DNA of 64,000 nt from the NCBI RefSeq assembly GCF_002420705.1, contig NZ_DIIM01000002.1:220020-284019 (forward strand), given 5' to 3'. Below, in pieces: positions 18,071-26,825 of this stretch. Origin of the DNA: Sphingobacterium sp. UBA5670. GTDB lineage: Bacteria > Bacteroidota > Bacteroidia > Sphingobacteriales > Sphingobacteriaceae. The first letter of the stretch is position 1. Each line of letters starts with the position of its first letter. A program made the translations under genes and the position numbers. The notes beneath the pieces are model-generated. The model saw only the letters and a list, made by a program, of their open reading frames with translations, did no database searches and was not told the DNA's origin.

Positions 18071-19849
18071 TTAATCCATCTCCATTTGATAGAGGTTGTT
18101 GAACTCCTCCTGATGGTGTTCGAGAATTACTTTCCGTTTCATTTTCAGTGTCGGTGTTAATTCCCCGTTTTCAATAGTAAATTCATCTGTTAAAATAATT
18201 GGTTTTTTAATCTGCTCCCAGTTCCCAAAATGCTGGTTTGCACGACGTACCTCCTGATTGACTTTTTTAACAATTGCAGGGTCGGTCAGAAAATCATCCT
18301 TCGTCATGGTTGCAAGTTCTGGCGCGTCTGTTTTAGCCCAGTCTAACAAATGAGCATAGTTTGGAACAATAAAGGCGGAGGCAAATTTCATTCCGTCACC
18401 AATTACCATTGCCTGTTCAATAAATTTAGATTCAACGAGTTTCGTTTCGATAGGTTGAGGGATGACATACTTTCCACCGGAAATTTTAAACATTTCCTTT
18501 TTTCGGTCAATGATTTTCAAGAATTTCTCGTCTTCCCATTTGCCAATATCACCCGTATGCAGCCAACCATCGATGATAGTTTTATCCGTTTCGGCCTTAT
18601 TCTTATAATATCCCATCATGACATTGGGTCCTTTAACCAGTATTTCTCCATCTTCAGCTAGTTTAATTTCGACAAAACGGACGGGAAGTCCAACAGTTCC
18701 AATACGTATTCCCTTGATGTAGTGATTGACGGAAATTAATGGCGAGGCCTCGGTCATACCATATCCTTCATATAAGGGGATACCAGCAGCCAGGAAAGCG
18801 CGTGTTAATTTACTATGCAGGGAAGCTGATCCTGAAGCGACGGTGAGCAATTCTCCGCCTAGCGCTTCGTACCATTTATTGAGTACAAGCTGTTTGGCCA
18901 GTTTCAATTTGACGTTATAAGCAAAGCTCCTTTTCTTGGGATTGGGATCATATTCTTCCGCAATGGAAACTGCCCAGTCAAATACCTTTCTTTTGAAGCC
19001 AGTGAGATCGTGACCTGTCTTCATGATTTTCTCGTAGACTTTCTCAAGAATACGGGGGACAACGGTCATGATATGGGGTTTTACCTCTCTTAGATTATCA
19101 CCAATCTTATCAAAAGATTCTGCAATATAAATCGTAAAGCCAAGATACATGTAGGTATATAAGACCATACGCTCATAGGCGTGGCAGGGCGGGAGGAAGG
19201 TCAGTCCACGGTCATACGCTTTACAAGGAGTAATTTCTGCAGCACCCAATACATTGGAAAATATATTATTATGCGAAAGCATAACACCCTTTGGTTTGCC
19301 CGTGGTTCCGGAAGTGTAAATCAATGTAGCGAGATCTTCCGGTTTAACCTGATCTCGTAGAAGCGCTAGTTTTTCCGAAGAGCAATTTGAGCCTATGTCA
19401 TTGAGTTCTTTCCAGCTGCGTGTCCCTTCCTGATCTGCGATGCAAAAAATATACTTCAATGTATAGATTGAATCGGTTAGATTCATCAAGCGGTCATACA
19501 GGCCCTTGTTGCTGACAATACACACTCTTATTTCGGCATCATTAAAGATATATTGATAGTCTGTATCCGTAATATTTGGGTAGATGGCCACCACTACTGC
19601 ACCAATTTGCTGGATTGCAAAATCAATCAGATGCCATTCCATGCTACTGCCGGCAATGAGACCAACTTTTTCGCTTGGTTTTACACCGAGTTCAATTAAA
19701 CCTTTGGAGAGATTGTCTACTTGCTCAAGAAAATCTGCTGTTTTGATGTAATTCCACTTGCCGTCTATTTTGTGTGCAAATATGTCAAGATTGGGGTATT
19801 TGCCCATCTGTTGACGCGCAAGATCAAATAATCTAAGTTTTTCCTCCAT
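18071..19849 (-). CDS. Long-chain acyl-CoA synthetase
   Basis: A 592-residue AMP-forming ligase that activates long-chain fatty acids to acyl-CoA. The AMP-binding P-loop TLIYTSGTTGKPKGVM is near residues 176-191, the GYGMTEASP motif near 366, WLHTGDIG near 430 and the DRKKEMFKISGGKYV hinge near 450. Length and motif set match the FadD15/LACS-type enzymes with a long C-terminal tail. It may cotranscribe with xpt downstream. Confidence 0.92.
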   Translation of the reverse strand: MEEKLRLFDLARQQMGKYPNLDIFAHKIDGKWNYIKTADFLEQVDNLSKGLIELGVKPSEKVGLIAGSSMEWHLIDFAIQQIGAVVVAIYPNITDTDYQYIFNDAEIRVCIVSNKGLYDRLMNLTDSIYTLKYIFCIADQEGTRSWKELNDIGSNCSSEKLALLRDQVKPEDLATLIYTSGTTGKPKGVMLSHNNIFSNVLGAAEITPCKAYDRGLTFLPPCHAYERMVLYTYMYLGFTIYIAESFDKIGDNLREVKPHIMTVVPRILEKVYEKIMKTGHDLTGFKRKVFDWAVSIAEEYDPNPKKRSFAYNVKLKLAKQLVLNKWYEALGGELLTVASGSASLHSKLTRAFLAAGIPLYEGYGMTEASPLISVNHYIKGIRIGTVGLPVRFVEIKLAEDGEILVKGPNVMMGYYKNKAETDKTIIDGWLHTGDIGKWEDEKFLKIIDRKKEMFKISGGKYVIPQPIETKLVESKFIEQAMVIGDGMKFASAFIVPNYAHLLDWAKTDAPELATMTKDDFLTDPAIVKKVNQEVRRANQHFGNWEQIKKPIILTDEFTIENGELTPTLKMKRKVILEHHQEEFNNLYQMEMD

Positions 19850-19920
19850 TTCAAATGTATTCTTTTAAGCTCTCGGGGAGCACTCTTCCACTATGAACTC
19901 TGTTTTAAGGGAAAAGTTTG

Positions 19921-19928
19921 CAAACATA
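19921..19928 (-). promoter_or_regulatory. -7 box for acyl-CoA synthetase gene
   Basis: Reads TATGTTTG on the minus strand, matching TAnnTTTG, about 70 bp upstream of the ATG. No convincing -33 partner. Confidence 0.4.
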
Positions 19929-20102
19929 AATAATAGTTTTAAGAATTTTGGAATGATTTTGTAATTAGGTTGTTCCAAACGTTAAGGTGAGGGTATAGGA
20001 CGCTCGAAGGATCTTTTTGTTTTTCAAAAGTCCGGTATTTATTGTGAGGTGTTTGAGGAAAACTCTTTAAGCAGATTGAATGGATATTTGCTGTCTATAA
20101 AA

Positions 20103-20130
20103 AAAAGCTAGTCGTTATCGACTAGCTTTT
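20103..20130 (-). terminator. Terminator overlapping the proline dehydrogenase stop
   Basis: A perfect 12-bp stem (20103-20114 with 20119-20130) with a 4-nt loop, followed on the minus strand by a T-run. The loop holds the TAA stop codon of the gene and the upstream arm encodes its last four residues. Confidence 0.88.
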
Positions 20131-21308
20131 CTTCTTTGTTTTTCTTTAATCAAAAGCCCGAGCTCTCGACCTGTCGCTCCGGCGACTGATGTATTTTCTT
20201 GTGCTCTACGGAAAAGGTACGGCATAACAGCCTTGACCGGCCCATAAGGCATGTATTTAGCTACATTGTAACCGTGCGCTGCTAAATTGAAGCTAAGATT
20301 GTCAGACATTCCCAATAGCTGGGCAAAGAAGATACGATCAGTGGATCTATCGATACCACGTCTGTCAATTTCTTTTGCCAATAGCATGCTGCTATCCTCA
20401 TTATGAGTACCTGCCATAAGTCCAAAGTTGTCCAAATGATCTAATATAAATTCAATGGCCTCATTGTAATCTCTATCGGACGCTTCTTTATTCGGTTGGA
20501 TCGGATCCGGATAACCTTTTTGAGCTGCACGTGCACGTTCTATTTCCATATATGCACCACGTACGATTTTAGCTCCCATGTGAAATCCTCTTACTTTCGC
20601 ATATTCAAAATCAGCTTTCAAAGAAGCTAACTTATCACTGCGGTACAATTGGTATGTATTATATACAATTGGTTTTTCCATATTGTATTTTTCCATCATC
20701 TCGCGGGCAATGTCATCGATAGCATCTTGAATCCATGAATGTTCAGCATCGACTAATACTTTTACACCTGCAGCGTGACAGGCCTTGCAGATACGGTCTG
20801 TACGATCTAACATACGTTGATACTCTGCCTGCTCACTTTCTGTTAGCGTCTCTTTGGCATTAACCTTCTCAAACAGTTCAAATCGCCCCAAACCTGTTGG
20901 TTTAAATACGGAGAATGGAATGTATTTGTTTTTGCTGGCAGCAACTACGGTACGCAGTACTTCGTTACAACAAGCGTCAAATGCAGTTTCAGTTTCTTCT
21001 CCTTCAACAGAATAGTCCAATATTGTGCCTACACCGTTCTCTCCCAATTCGTTGATGGCTGTTTCGCAACCCTCGATGGTTTCTCCACCACAAAAATGTT
21101 TGAAGATTGTTTTACGGATGATGCCTTGGATAGGTAGTCCTATGTTCAGTGCAAAGTTGGTCATCGACGGACCTACCTTTGTCAAGAAGTTATTCGCTAT
21201 TATTTTGAATAACCAATACGCTCTTTCCAAATCCTTATCACTTTTACTTTTAAAAGCAATCTCTGTATTATCAAAGGATAATGTCTTGGGCTCAGAATTC
21301 TCAATCAT
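20115..21308 (-). CDS. Proline dehydrogenase
   Basis: A monofunctional FAD-dependent proline dehydrogenase (about 397 residues), the first step of proline catabolism to glutamate. The TIM-barrel domain shows VLVDAEHSW, YQLYRSD, GAKIVRGAYME, GTHNEDS, FAQLLGMSD and the C-terminal YMPYGPV..VMPYLFRRAQENTS motif that contacts proline. An in-frame ATG five codons earlier (21323) is less likely, as the next ATG (21308) gives a better spaced leader from the -7 box. The P5C dehydrogenase partner is not in this window. Confidence 0.94.
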   Translation of the reverse strand: MIENSEPKTLSFDNTEIAFKSKSDKDLERAYWLFKIIANNFLTKVGPSMTNFALNIGLPIQGIIRKTIFKHFCGGETIEGCETAINELGENGVGTILDYSVEGEETETAFDACCNEVLRTVVAASKNKYIPFSVFKPTGLGRFELFEKVNAKETLTESEQAEYQRMLDRTDRICKACHAAGVKVLVDAEHSWIQDAIDDIAREMMEKYNMEKPIVYNTYQLYRSDKLASLKADFEYAKVRGFHMGAKIVRGAYMEIERARAAQKGYPDPIQPNKEASDRDYNEAIEFILDHLDNFGLMAGTHNEDSSMLLAKEIDRRGIDRSTDRIFFAQLLGMSDNLSFNLAAHGYNVAKYMPYGPVKAVMPYLFRRAQENTSVAGATGRELGLLIKEKQRRKASR

Positions 21309-21328
21309 AATCTTTATTTGCAATAAGG

Positions 21329-21336
21329 CAAATGTA
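21329..21336 (-). promoter_or_regulatory. -7 box for proline dehydrogenase
   Basis: Reads TACATTTG on the minus strand, matching TAnnTTTG, about 20 bp upstream of the ATG at 21308. It is back to back with the promoter of the S4 gene. Confidence 0.45.
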
Positions 21337-21369
21337 GCAATTTACTAAGCATTAAAACGATGATTATTC

Positions 21370-21399
21370 TTGTATTCCTCAGTGAAACCACTATTTTTG
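21370..21399 (+). promoter_or_regulatory. Bacteroidota promoter of the S4 gene
   Basis: A TTG at 21370-21372, 19-nt spacer, then TATTTTTG at 21392-21399. This matches the full -33/-7 Bacteroidota promoter. The ATG follows at 21404, so the transcript would start within a few bases of the start codon. Confidence 0.6.
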
Positions 21400-21403
21400 T
21401 GGA

Positions 21404-21610
21404 ATGCAAGAATTTAAAATCGAGGGCGAATACATACAGCTTATACAGTTACTTAAAGCTTTAAATTGGGTTGAGCATGGTGCTATGGCTCAATGGGTTG
21501 TGGCGGAAGGGTATGTGAAATACAATGGGCAGGTCGATTATCGGAAAAGACTCAAATTAAGACCAGGAGATGTTGTTGAATTTGATGGGATGCAAATAAA
21601 ATTGGTGTAA
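21404..21610 (+). CDS. S4-domain RNA-binding protein
   Basis: A 68-residue single S4 domain protein related to the YaaA/RqcP-like group of small RNA-binding proteins. The pattern I-x-L-x-Q-L-L-K, then a Gly/Lys-rich VKYNGQVDYRKRLKLRPGDVVEF stretch is typical of S4. Relatives bind rRNA or stalled ribosomal subunits; which applies here is not known. It sits 50 bp upstream of aroB on the same strand, so may be cotranscribed. Confidence 0.85.
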   Translation: MQEFKIEGEYIQLIQLLKALNWVEHGAMAQWVVAEGYVKYNGQVDYRKRLKLRPGDVVEFDGMQIKLV

Positions 21611-21660
21611 TATTAAACAATATTGGTAAATAGAAAACTTAAACCTTAAAGAATCGTAGC

Positions 21661-22728
21661 ATGGAAGTCATAGAAAGTTTGGGCTATCAGGTATATTTTG
21701 ATGATACTTTGGCCTCTTTAGAGGCATTTTTAGCTGAGCGCAATTACTCAAAGATCATCGTTTTGGTGGATACCAATACCTTAGATAATTGTTTGCCTTT
21801 ATTTCAGCAAGCCTTACCCAATTTGGCGAATTATGATGTCATTGAAGTGGATCCGGGGGAGGAGAATAAAAATATTGATTTCTGTATTGGCGTATGGCAT
21901 AATATGCTCGATTTTGGAGCCGATAGACATTCGTTGATGATCAATCTTGGGGGCGGTGTTGTAACAGATATGGGCGGATTTGCAGCATCTACTTTCAAAA
22001 GAGGAATGGATTTTATCCAAATCCCAACGACATTATTGTCTCAAGTAGACGCGTCAGTAGGAGGCAAGACCGGTATCGACATGGGGAGTGTAAAAAATAT
22101 TATTGGAACTTTTGCACAGCCACAGGCCGTTTTTATTTCAAGTCAGTTTTTGAAAACCTTAGATCAACGTCAGTTAATCTCAGGTTTCGCGGAAGTGATC
22201 AAACATGGACTTATTTTCGATCGCGCTTATTATGAGCAGGTAAAGGCTCTTGAAATTGATCAAATCGATAATTCCTTGGTTAAGCACTCTGTTTCGATCA
22301 AAAATCGTGTTATTCTTGAGGATCCTAAGGAGAAAGGGCTCCGTAAAATTTTAAACTTTGGTCATACCATTGGTCATGCCATTGAAGGATACTCTTTGCT
22401 GAATGATTCTTCTCCTTTGTTACATGGAGAAGCTATTGCGGCCGGAATGATTTGTGAAGGGTATCTGTCGCATAAATTAAATGGTCTGTCCTTGGATGAA
22501 TTAAACGATCTGATCCAAACGTTCAGAAGATATTTTAAGGATTATACGTTTGATTCTTCTATTGACACTGCGCTGTTAGATTTGATGCGGAACGATAAGA
22601 AAAACCTGTCCAATCAGATTGGTTTTGCGCTGCTTAATCAAATTGGCAGCTGTCAATATGATATCTATGTGTCCGAAGATGACATTATAGAAAGTCTTGA
22701 TTTTTATCGGGAGTTAATTACTTCATAA
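21661..22728 (+). CDS. aroB: 3-dehydroquinate synthase
   Basis: A 355-residue enzyme of the shikimate pathway converting DAHP to 3-dehydroquinate, with NAD and a divalent metal. Motifs: NLGGGVVTDMGGFAAS (about 99-114), IPTTLLSQVDASVGGKTGID (about 121-140), metal-ligand E in GFAEVIKHG, and LNFGHTIGHAIEG. Length is normal. It follows the S4 gene and ends at a hairpin terminator. Confidence 0.96.
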   Translation: MEVIESLGYQVYFDDTLASLEAFLAERNYSKIIVLVDTNTLDNCLPLFQQALPNLANYDVIEVDPGEENKNIDFCIGVWHNMLDFGADRHSLMINLGGGVVTDMGGFAASTFKRGMDFIQIPTTLLSQVDASVGGKTGIDMGSVKNIIGTFAQPQAVFISSQFLKTLDQRQLISGFAEVIKHGLIFDRAYYEQVKALEIDQIDNSLVKHSVSIKNRVILEDPKEKGLRKILNFGHTIGHAIEGYSLLNDSSPLLHGEAIAAGMICEGYLSHKLNGLSLDELNDLIQTFRRYFKDYTFDSSIDTALLDLMRNDKKNLSNQIGFALLNQIGSCQYDIYVSEDDIIESLDFYRELITS

Positions 22729-22736
22729 AATAAGGG

Positions 22737-22770
22737 AAATGTCCTATAGCGGGAGAATATAGGGCATTTT
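22737..22770 (+). terminator. Terminator after aroB
   Basis: A 12-bp stem with one T-G wobble (22737-22748 with 22758-22769), 9-nt loop and short T-run. Confidence 0.8.
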
Positions 22771-22846
22771 CTACTTTCAATTTTTAGCATAATATTGTTG
22801 CTGGAAATCGCAAACCTAAACTTAAATCATTATAACCATTTATATC

Positions 22847-23560
22847 ATGAATAGAATCTTCATTTTTCTGTTGCTCCTCTTTGGGGTATCAATTGCAGTT
22901 AACGCGCAAAAACAAGTACTGATCTTTAGTAAAACAAAAGGGTTTAGACACGGTAGTATTGAAAAAGGAGCGGAGGTGCTCAAACAATTACTCGATAAGG
23001 AAAAGATAAAGTCTGATCATTCTGAGGATGCGGCTTTATTTACAGACCAGGGATTAAAAAAATACGACGCTATTATTTTTCTGAGCACGACCGGCGATAT
23101 CCTTGATGGTGCACAACAAGAAGCCTTTGTGCGGTATATACAATCAGGTAAGGGATTTGTGGGCATCCACGCTGCGACGGATACTGAGTTTGATTGGCCT
23201 TGGTATAATGGTCTGGTTGGTGCATATTTTTCATCTCATCCTGCTGTGCAAAAGGCTAAAATTGATGTACTGGATAGAAAACATGCTGCTACGAAACATC
23301 TTGATCCGATTTGGTGGCACAAGGATGAATGGTATAATTTCAAGGATGTGAAAGAGGGATTGCATGTTTTAATGAATTTAGATGAAAAAAGCTACCAAGG
23401 TGGAAAAATGGGTGATCAACATCCGATTTCCTGGACGCAGAACTATGATGGTGGCAAAGTATTTTATACAGGTCTAGGCCACACCGAGGAGTCTTATGAT
23501 GAGCCTGAATTTCAAAAACATTTAATCGGCGGGATTTTATCGGTTCTTCCGAAGAAATAG
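22847..23560 (+). CDS. ThuA-like domain protein, exported
   Basis: A 237-residue protein with signal peptide (MNRIFIFLLL..NAQ, about 1-21) and a ThuA-like (trehalose utilisation) fold resembling class I glutamine amidotransferases. Diagnostic segments: VLIFSKTKGFRHGSI, a GFVGIHAATDTEFDWPWY stretch, HPISWTQNYDGGKVFYTGLGHTEESY. ThuA relatives act in sugar metabolism or as unknown hydrolases; here it is exported and substrate unknown. Monocistronic, ended by a strong terminator. Confidence 0.88.
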   Translation: MNRIFIFLLLLFGVSIAVNAQKQVLIFSKTKGFRHGSIEKGAEVLKQLLDKEKIKSDHSEDAALFTDQGLKKYDAIIFLSTTGDILDGAQQEAFVRYIQSGKGFVGIHAATDTEFDWPWYNGLVGAYFSSHPAVQKAKIDVLDRKHAATKHLDPIWWHKDEWYNFKDVKEGLHVLMNLDEKSYQGGKMGDQHPISWTQNYDGGKVFYTGLGHTEESYDEPEFQKHLIGGILSVLPKK

Positions 23561-23618
23561 TAAGCTATGGTTGTCAGTTTAAAAAAGAAGTAAGCGCCTG
23601 AATAATGAGCGTACCATG

Positions 23619-23655
23619 AAAAACCCCAAATGGAATGACCATTTGGGGTTTTTTT
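23619..23655. terminator. Bidirectional terminator
   Basis: A perfect 15-bp stem (23619-23633 with 23639-23653), 5-nt loop, A-run and T-run flanks. It lies between the convergent ThuA gene and the TonB receptor gene. Confidence 0.93.
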
Positions 23656-23704
23656 ATTGCGAATGGCAAAATGTGTAGCCAACTAATTTTACTCTTTATT
23701 GGAT

Positions 23705-25591
23705 TTAGTAATTTAGTTTGTATTTTGCCCCCAGGCTAAACCAACGTCCCGGCATGGGAACAGCGGCTGCTTCGATATAACTCTTATCGAATATGTTTTG
23801 CACATCCGCAAAGATGTTTAGGTCATGGAATTGGTAGGCCGCTCTTATATCTGCGATAAAATAAGATTTGTAACTTATACGTTCATTAAAACGGTTGGCA
23901 GTGGTTAACATCCAATTTTTGTGGTTTACTGTAAAGTTGATGATAACTTGGTGTCTTAGGCTCTCTATTGCATATTTGGACAATACTCCATCAGCCAACG
24001 TTACACTAGGCTTGAGGTAATTGTAGCTAAGGGTTGTAAAATAGCGTGTCGTGGCACTGGGATCATTGATATTGTATCGGAAAGATGCATTCAATCCATC
24101 GATTTTATTTTTCCCAATATTTGTTGGCTGCCAAGGAATAACTGCTCCGGGCGCGGCATTGGCATCGGTTTTTTGCCAGTCGATGAAATCGTCTATTTTA
24201 CGGTGGAAATAACCCGCTTGGGCAACAATCCGATTGGATAGATATTTGATCCCCCCCTCAATCTGATAGGCATTTTCGGAGGTAAGGTTTGGATTTCCGA
24301 TGTTAGCCGTTTGATTATTGTAAAGATCTGTAAAAGAAGGGACTCGTTGGCTTGATCCTGCATTAACGACGATCTTCCAATGCTCAGTAATATCGTATCC
24401 TAAGTCGAGACCTGGAAATACCTGCCAGCCAAATTTTGAGTTATAATTGATATATGCTCCGGCATTGATCATCAGTTTTTCGATCGCTTCCGTTTTGAAT
24501 TCAAGATAGCCGCCGTAATTTTTGCGGTCGTGACGGCCAATACTGGTGCTATTGATATGTTCAAACCTACTTTCTAGTCCTAGGCCGAAGGTTCCATAAC
24601 GCTGCTCTAATGCAGCATTGATTTCTGCGCCAAAAACATTACTATAGTGTTTGGCTCTTCCTTTTGTCGTTTCCCTTCCTAAATACCAATATTCATCTTC
24701 GTTATAACGATTACTAAGACGTGGACTGATCGAAAATGCCGATGTTAATTGATGCTTGGACTGCAGGGAAGCAAAAGCGGTCTTAACCTGCTCGTAAGCC
24801 TCCTTGTCGTTCGGCGCGGCATAGTAACCGTTGGCGCCAAATTGATTGTTGATATAGCCCACATTGGCTTGTACCATATTGGACGCATTAGGTTGGTATG
24901 TCCCGTCATAATAGAGTTTATTGTTGTTGGATGCTGTATTGTAACGTTGTCCATTCGAGTCTTCATGGCCAAAATATAAACCGTGGCTCGTCTGCTTGGT
25001 ACGGAATTGTGATCCAAGCTGAACCCCCTTACCATAATACTTCCCTGTGCTCGTCTGTTCATTATCTTTGAATGAGGATCCGCTGTATACTTGGGCGCTA
25101 ATCTGATTTGATTCAATTTTCTTTGTTACGATATTAATGGCGCCGGTGAGGGCATTGATACCGAAAATCCGTGATGCTGGCCCTCTGATGATTTCGATCC
25201 GCTCGATGGCTTCGAGTGGGACGGGAAGATTCATGTTGTGATGGGCACTCTGTGGATCGGTAATTTTAACTCCGTTGAGTAGGATCGCGGTTTGTTCAAA
25301 AGAGCCACCGTCGATACTAATATCAGCCTGTGAGCCAAATGGTCCACGTTGACGAACATCAACTCCGGGGATATTAGTAAGCAATTCGTTAATTGATCGA
25401 TTTGGGAGTCTTTGAATATCTTCCTGTGTCAATATCTGTATATTCTTGCTTTGTTTGGAAAAAGGAATCTGTAAGCGATTTTGATTAATAATGACTTCGC
25501 TCAAGGCAGTGGTATCCTTGATCTGTGCCGATGCAGCCCCTATACTCAGCACTACTGCAAGTTTGGTTAACGTAATCTTTTTATTCAACAT
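23705..25591 (-). CDS. TonB-dependent receptor (BtuB-like)
   Basis: An outer-membrane TonB-dependent receptor of about 628 residues. Signal peptide ends near AASAQ; plug domain (about 40-150) has LTQEDIQRLPNRSINELL, IPGVDVRQRG, QTAILLNGVKI, EAIERIEIIRGPAS and NALTGAINIVTK; the rest is a 22-strand barrel ending in Tyr-rich FSLGAKYKLNY. It lacks the carboxypeptidase-like domain of SusC proteins and resembles vitamin B12/siderophore-type receptors (inference). The annotated start is the second in-frame ATG (25591), as the first (25618) overlaps the -7 box. Confidence 0.9.
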   Translation of the reverse strand: MLNKKITLTKLAVVLSIGAASAQIKDTTALSEVIINQNRLQIPFSKQSKNIQILTQEDIQRLPNRSINELLTNIPGVDVRQRGPFGSQADISIDGGSFEQTAILLNGVKITDPQSAHHNMNLPVPLEAIERIEIIRGPASRIFGINALTGAINIVTKKIESNQISAQVYSGSSFKDNEQTSTGKYYGKGVQLGSQFRTKQTSHGLYFGHEDSNGQRYNTASNNNKLYYDGTYQPNASNMVQANVGYINNQFGANGYYAAPNDKEAYEQVKTAFASLQSKHQLTSAFSISPRLSNRYNEDEYWYLGRETTKGRAKHYSNVFGAEINAALEQRYGTFGLGLESRFEHINSTSIGRHDRKNYGGYLEFKTEAIEKLMINAGAYINYNSKFGWQVFPGLDLGYDITEHWKIVVNAGSSQRVPSFTDLYNNQTANIGNPNLTSENAYQIEGGIKYLSNRIVAQAGYFHRKIDDFIDWQKTDANAAPGAVIPWQPTNIGKNKIDGLNASFRYNINDPSATTRYFTTLSYNYLKPSVTLADGVLSKYAIESLRHQVIINFTVNHKNWMLTTANRFNERISYKSYFIADIRAAYQFHDLNIFADVQNIFDKSYIEAAAVPMPGRWFSLGAKYKLNY

Positions 25592-25615
25592 GATTTTTTC
25601 ATAGCTTTTACGCTG

Positions 25616-25623
25616 CAAAAGTA
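25616..25623 (-). promoter_or_regulatory. -7 box for TonB receptor
   Basis: Reads TACTTTTG on the minus strand, matching TAnnTTTG, 24 bp upstream of the ATG at 25591. No cobalamin riboswitch-like structure is evident upstream. Confidence 0.45.
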
Positions 25624-25694
25624 ACTTAGCTGATTAAAAAACTAATAGTCCGGTATTAATATAGTAAGTAGTCCGGCTGAACATTGCTATTTAT

Positions 25695-26645
25695 CTACAT
25701 CCACTCTTCCCGGCCGATTGGTTTTTTCCCAGTTATATCAATGGGATCTTGCTTGTCAATTATTTTTGTTTTTTCAATGTTGCTTAGGTCAGGTTGACCA
25801 GATTCAATCCATGCAGAATACCAATAGGAGGAAATACGTAAAATTGCTTTTTGCATTCTCCTTTCGACCATGCCGTTCATGGTCTTATGATAAGCAATCG
25901 CGTAGTTGTCTGAATAAGTCCATACCAGTTGGTTATTTCGTTCAATAAAAGATTTCTTTTGAGAAGCTTTAAACTGACGATTGAGATTGGCTTCGATGTT
26001 TAGGACGGAATCGACAAGGCGATTGCTTTCGCGGATGATTTGCCATGCTTCTGCCAAAGGATCCTTAACATAGCAGGCTTTTCCAACCAAGAGATTGTAT
26101 TTTTCGGAAAACATTTCTGGTAAGCGACTTTCCCAGAATGCGTGTATACCTATTTGATTTGTCAGCTGTCCATTGTAATTTTTAGTGGTATGCAACGGTA
26201 CATGGGCATCTGCTATATAATGGCCAAGTTCTGCTGAATGTTTGATGATCCGTTTATAATCTTTTGCTTGAAAAGCTTTAACAAGCTTTTGATAGGTAAG
26301 ATTGATCTGCCAGGGGACAATACCATTCTTTAATAATTGTTTTTCCTGAAATTTTTCTTTGACCTGTGACCAATGTATAGGAATCGAATCGATTATTCTG
26401 TCTTCGCGATAGTCATCAATATCGATAAAATGTCTGGGACCTTCAGCGCTATCCGTGAAGCAACGCTTGTCTGGATCGACCGCTTTTTCGGTAATAAGGT
26501 CTATATTGACCTTATAGAATTTTGCCAGCTTTGCTGGAAGGGCGAAGACGGCATAGTGATTGATCTTTTTATGGGCAAAAAATCCCCACGATGTGAGCGT
26601 TAATATGGCCGCTGTGGCGAGCATCCAATAAAATAGAGACTTCAT
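25695..26645 (-). CDS. Zinc-dependent phospholipase C/S1-P1-like protein
   Basis: A 316-residue exported protein of the zinc-dependent phospholipase C / S1-P1 nuclease superfamily. After an N-terminal hydrophobic segment comes the family-typical WGFFAHKKIN (W near 20 that becomes the mature N-terminus in relatives, H25), then HFIDIDDY, ELGHYIADAHVPLHTT and GIHAFWESR, giving the His/Asp metal-ligand set. Substrate (phospholipid or nucleic acid) cannot be read. It lies upstream of the TonB receptor on the same strand, about 100 bp apart. Confidence 0.85.
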   Translation of the reverse strand: MKSLFYWMLATAAILTLTSWGFFAHKKINHYAVFALPAKLAKFYKVNIDLITEKAVDPDKRCFTDSAEGPRHFIDIDDYREDRIIDSIPIHWSQVKEKFQEKQLLKNGIVPWQINLTYQKLVKAFQAKDYKRIIKHSAELGHYIADAHVPLHTTKNYNGQLTNQIGIHAFWESRLPEMFSEKYNLLVGKACYVKDPLAEAWQIIRESNRLVDSVLNIEANLNRQFKASQKKSFIERNNQLVWTYSDNYAIAYHKTMNGMVERRMQKAILRISSYWYSAWIESGQPDLSNIEKTKIIDKQDPIDITGKKPIGREEWM

Positions 26646-26825
26646 ATGGTATCAAACTGGCTATTAATTAATTGTTGATATTAAATATACATAAAGGAAA
26701 ATTAAAAATAGATTAATGGAATTACTTATTGATGTTAATTTATATTTTCTTAACATGTGTGAGCAATAAAATAATATTGATACTCGTTAAAATTGATTAA
26801 TTTGCCGACACAAAATATAGTCGTT

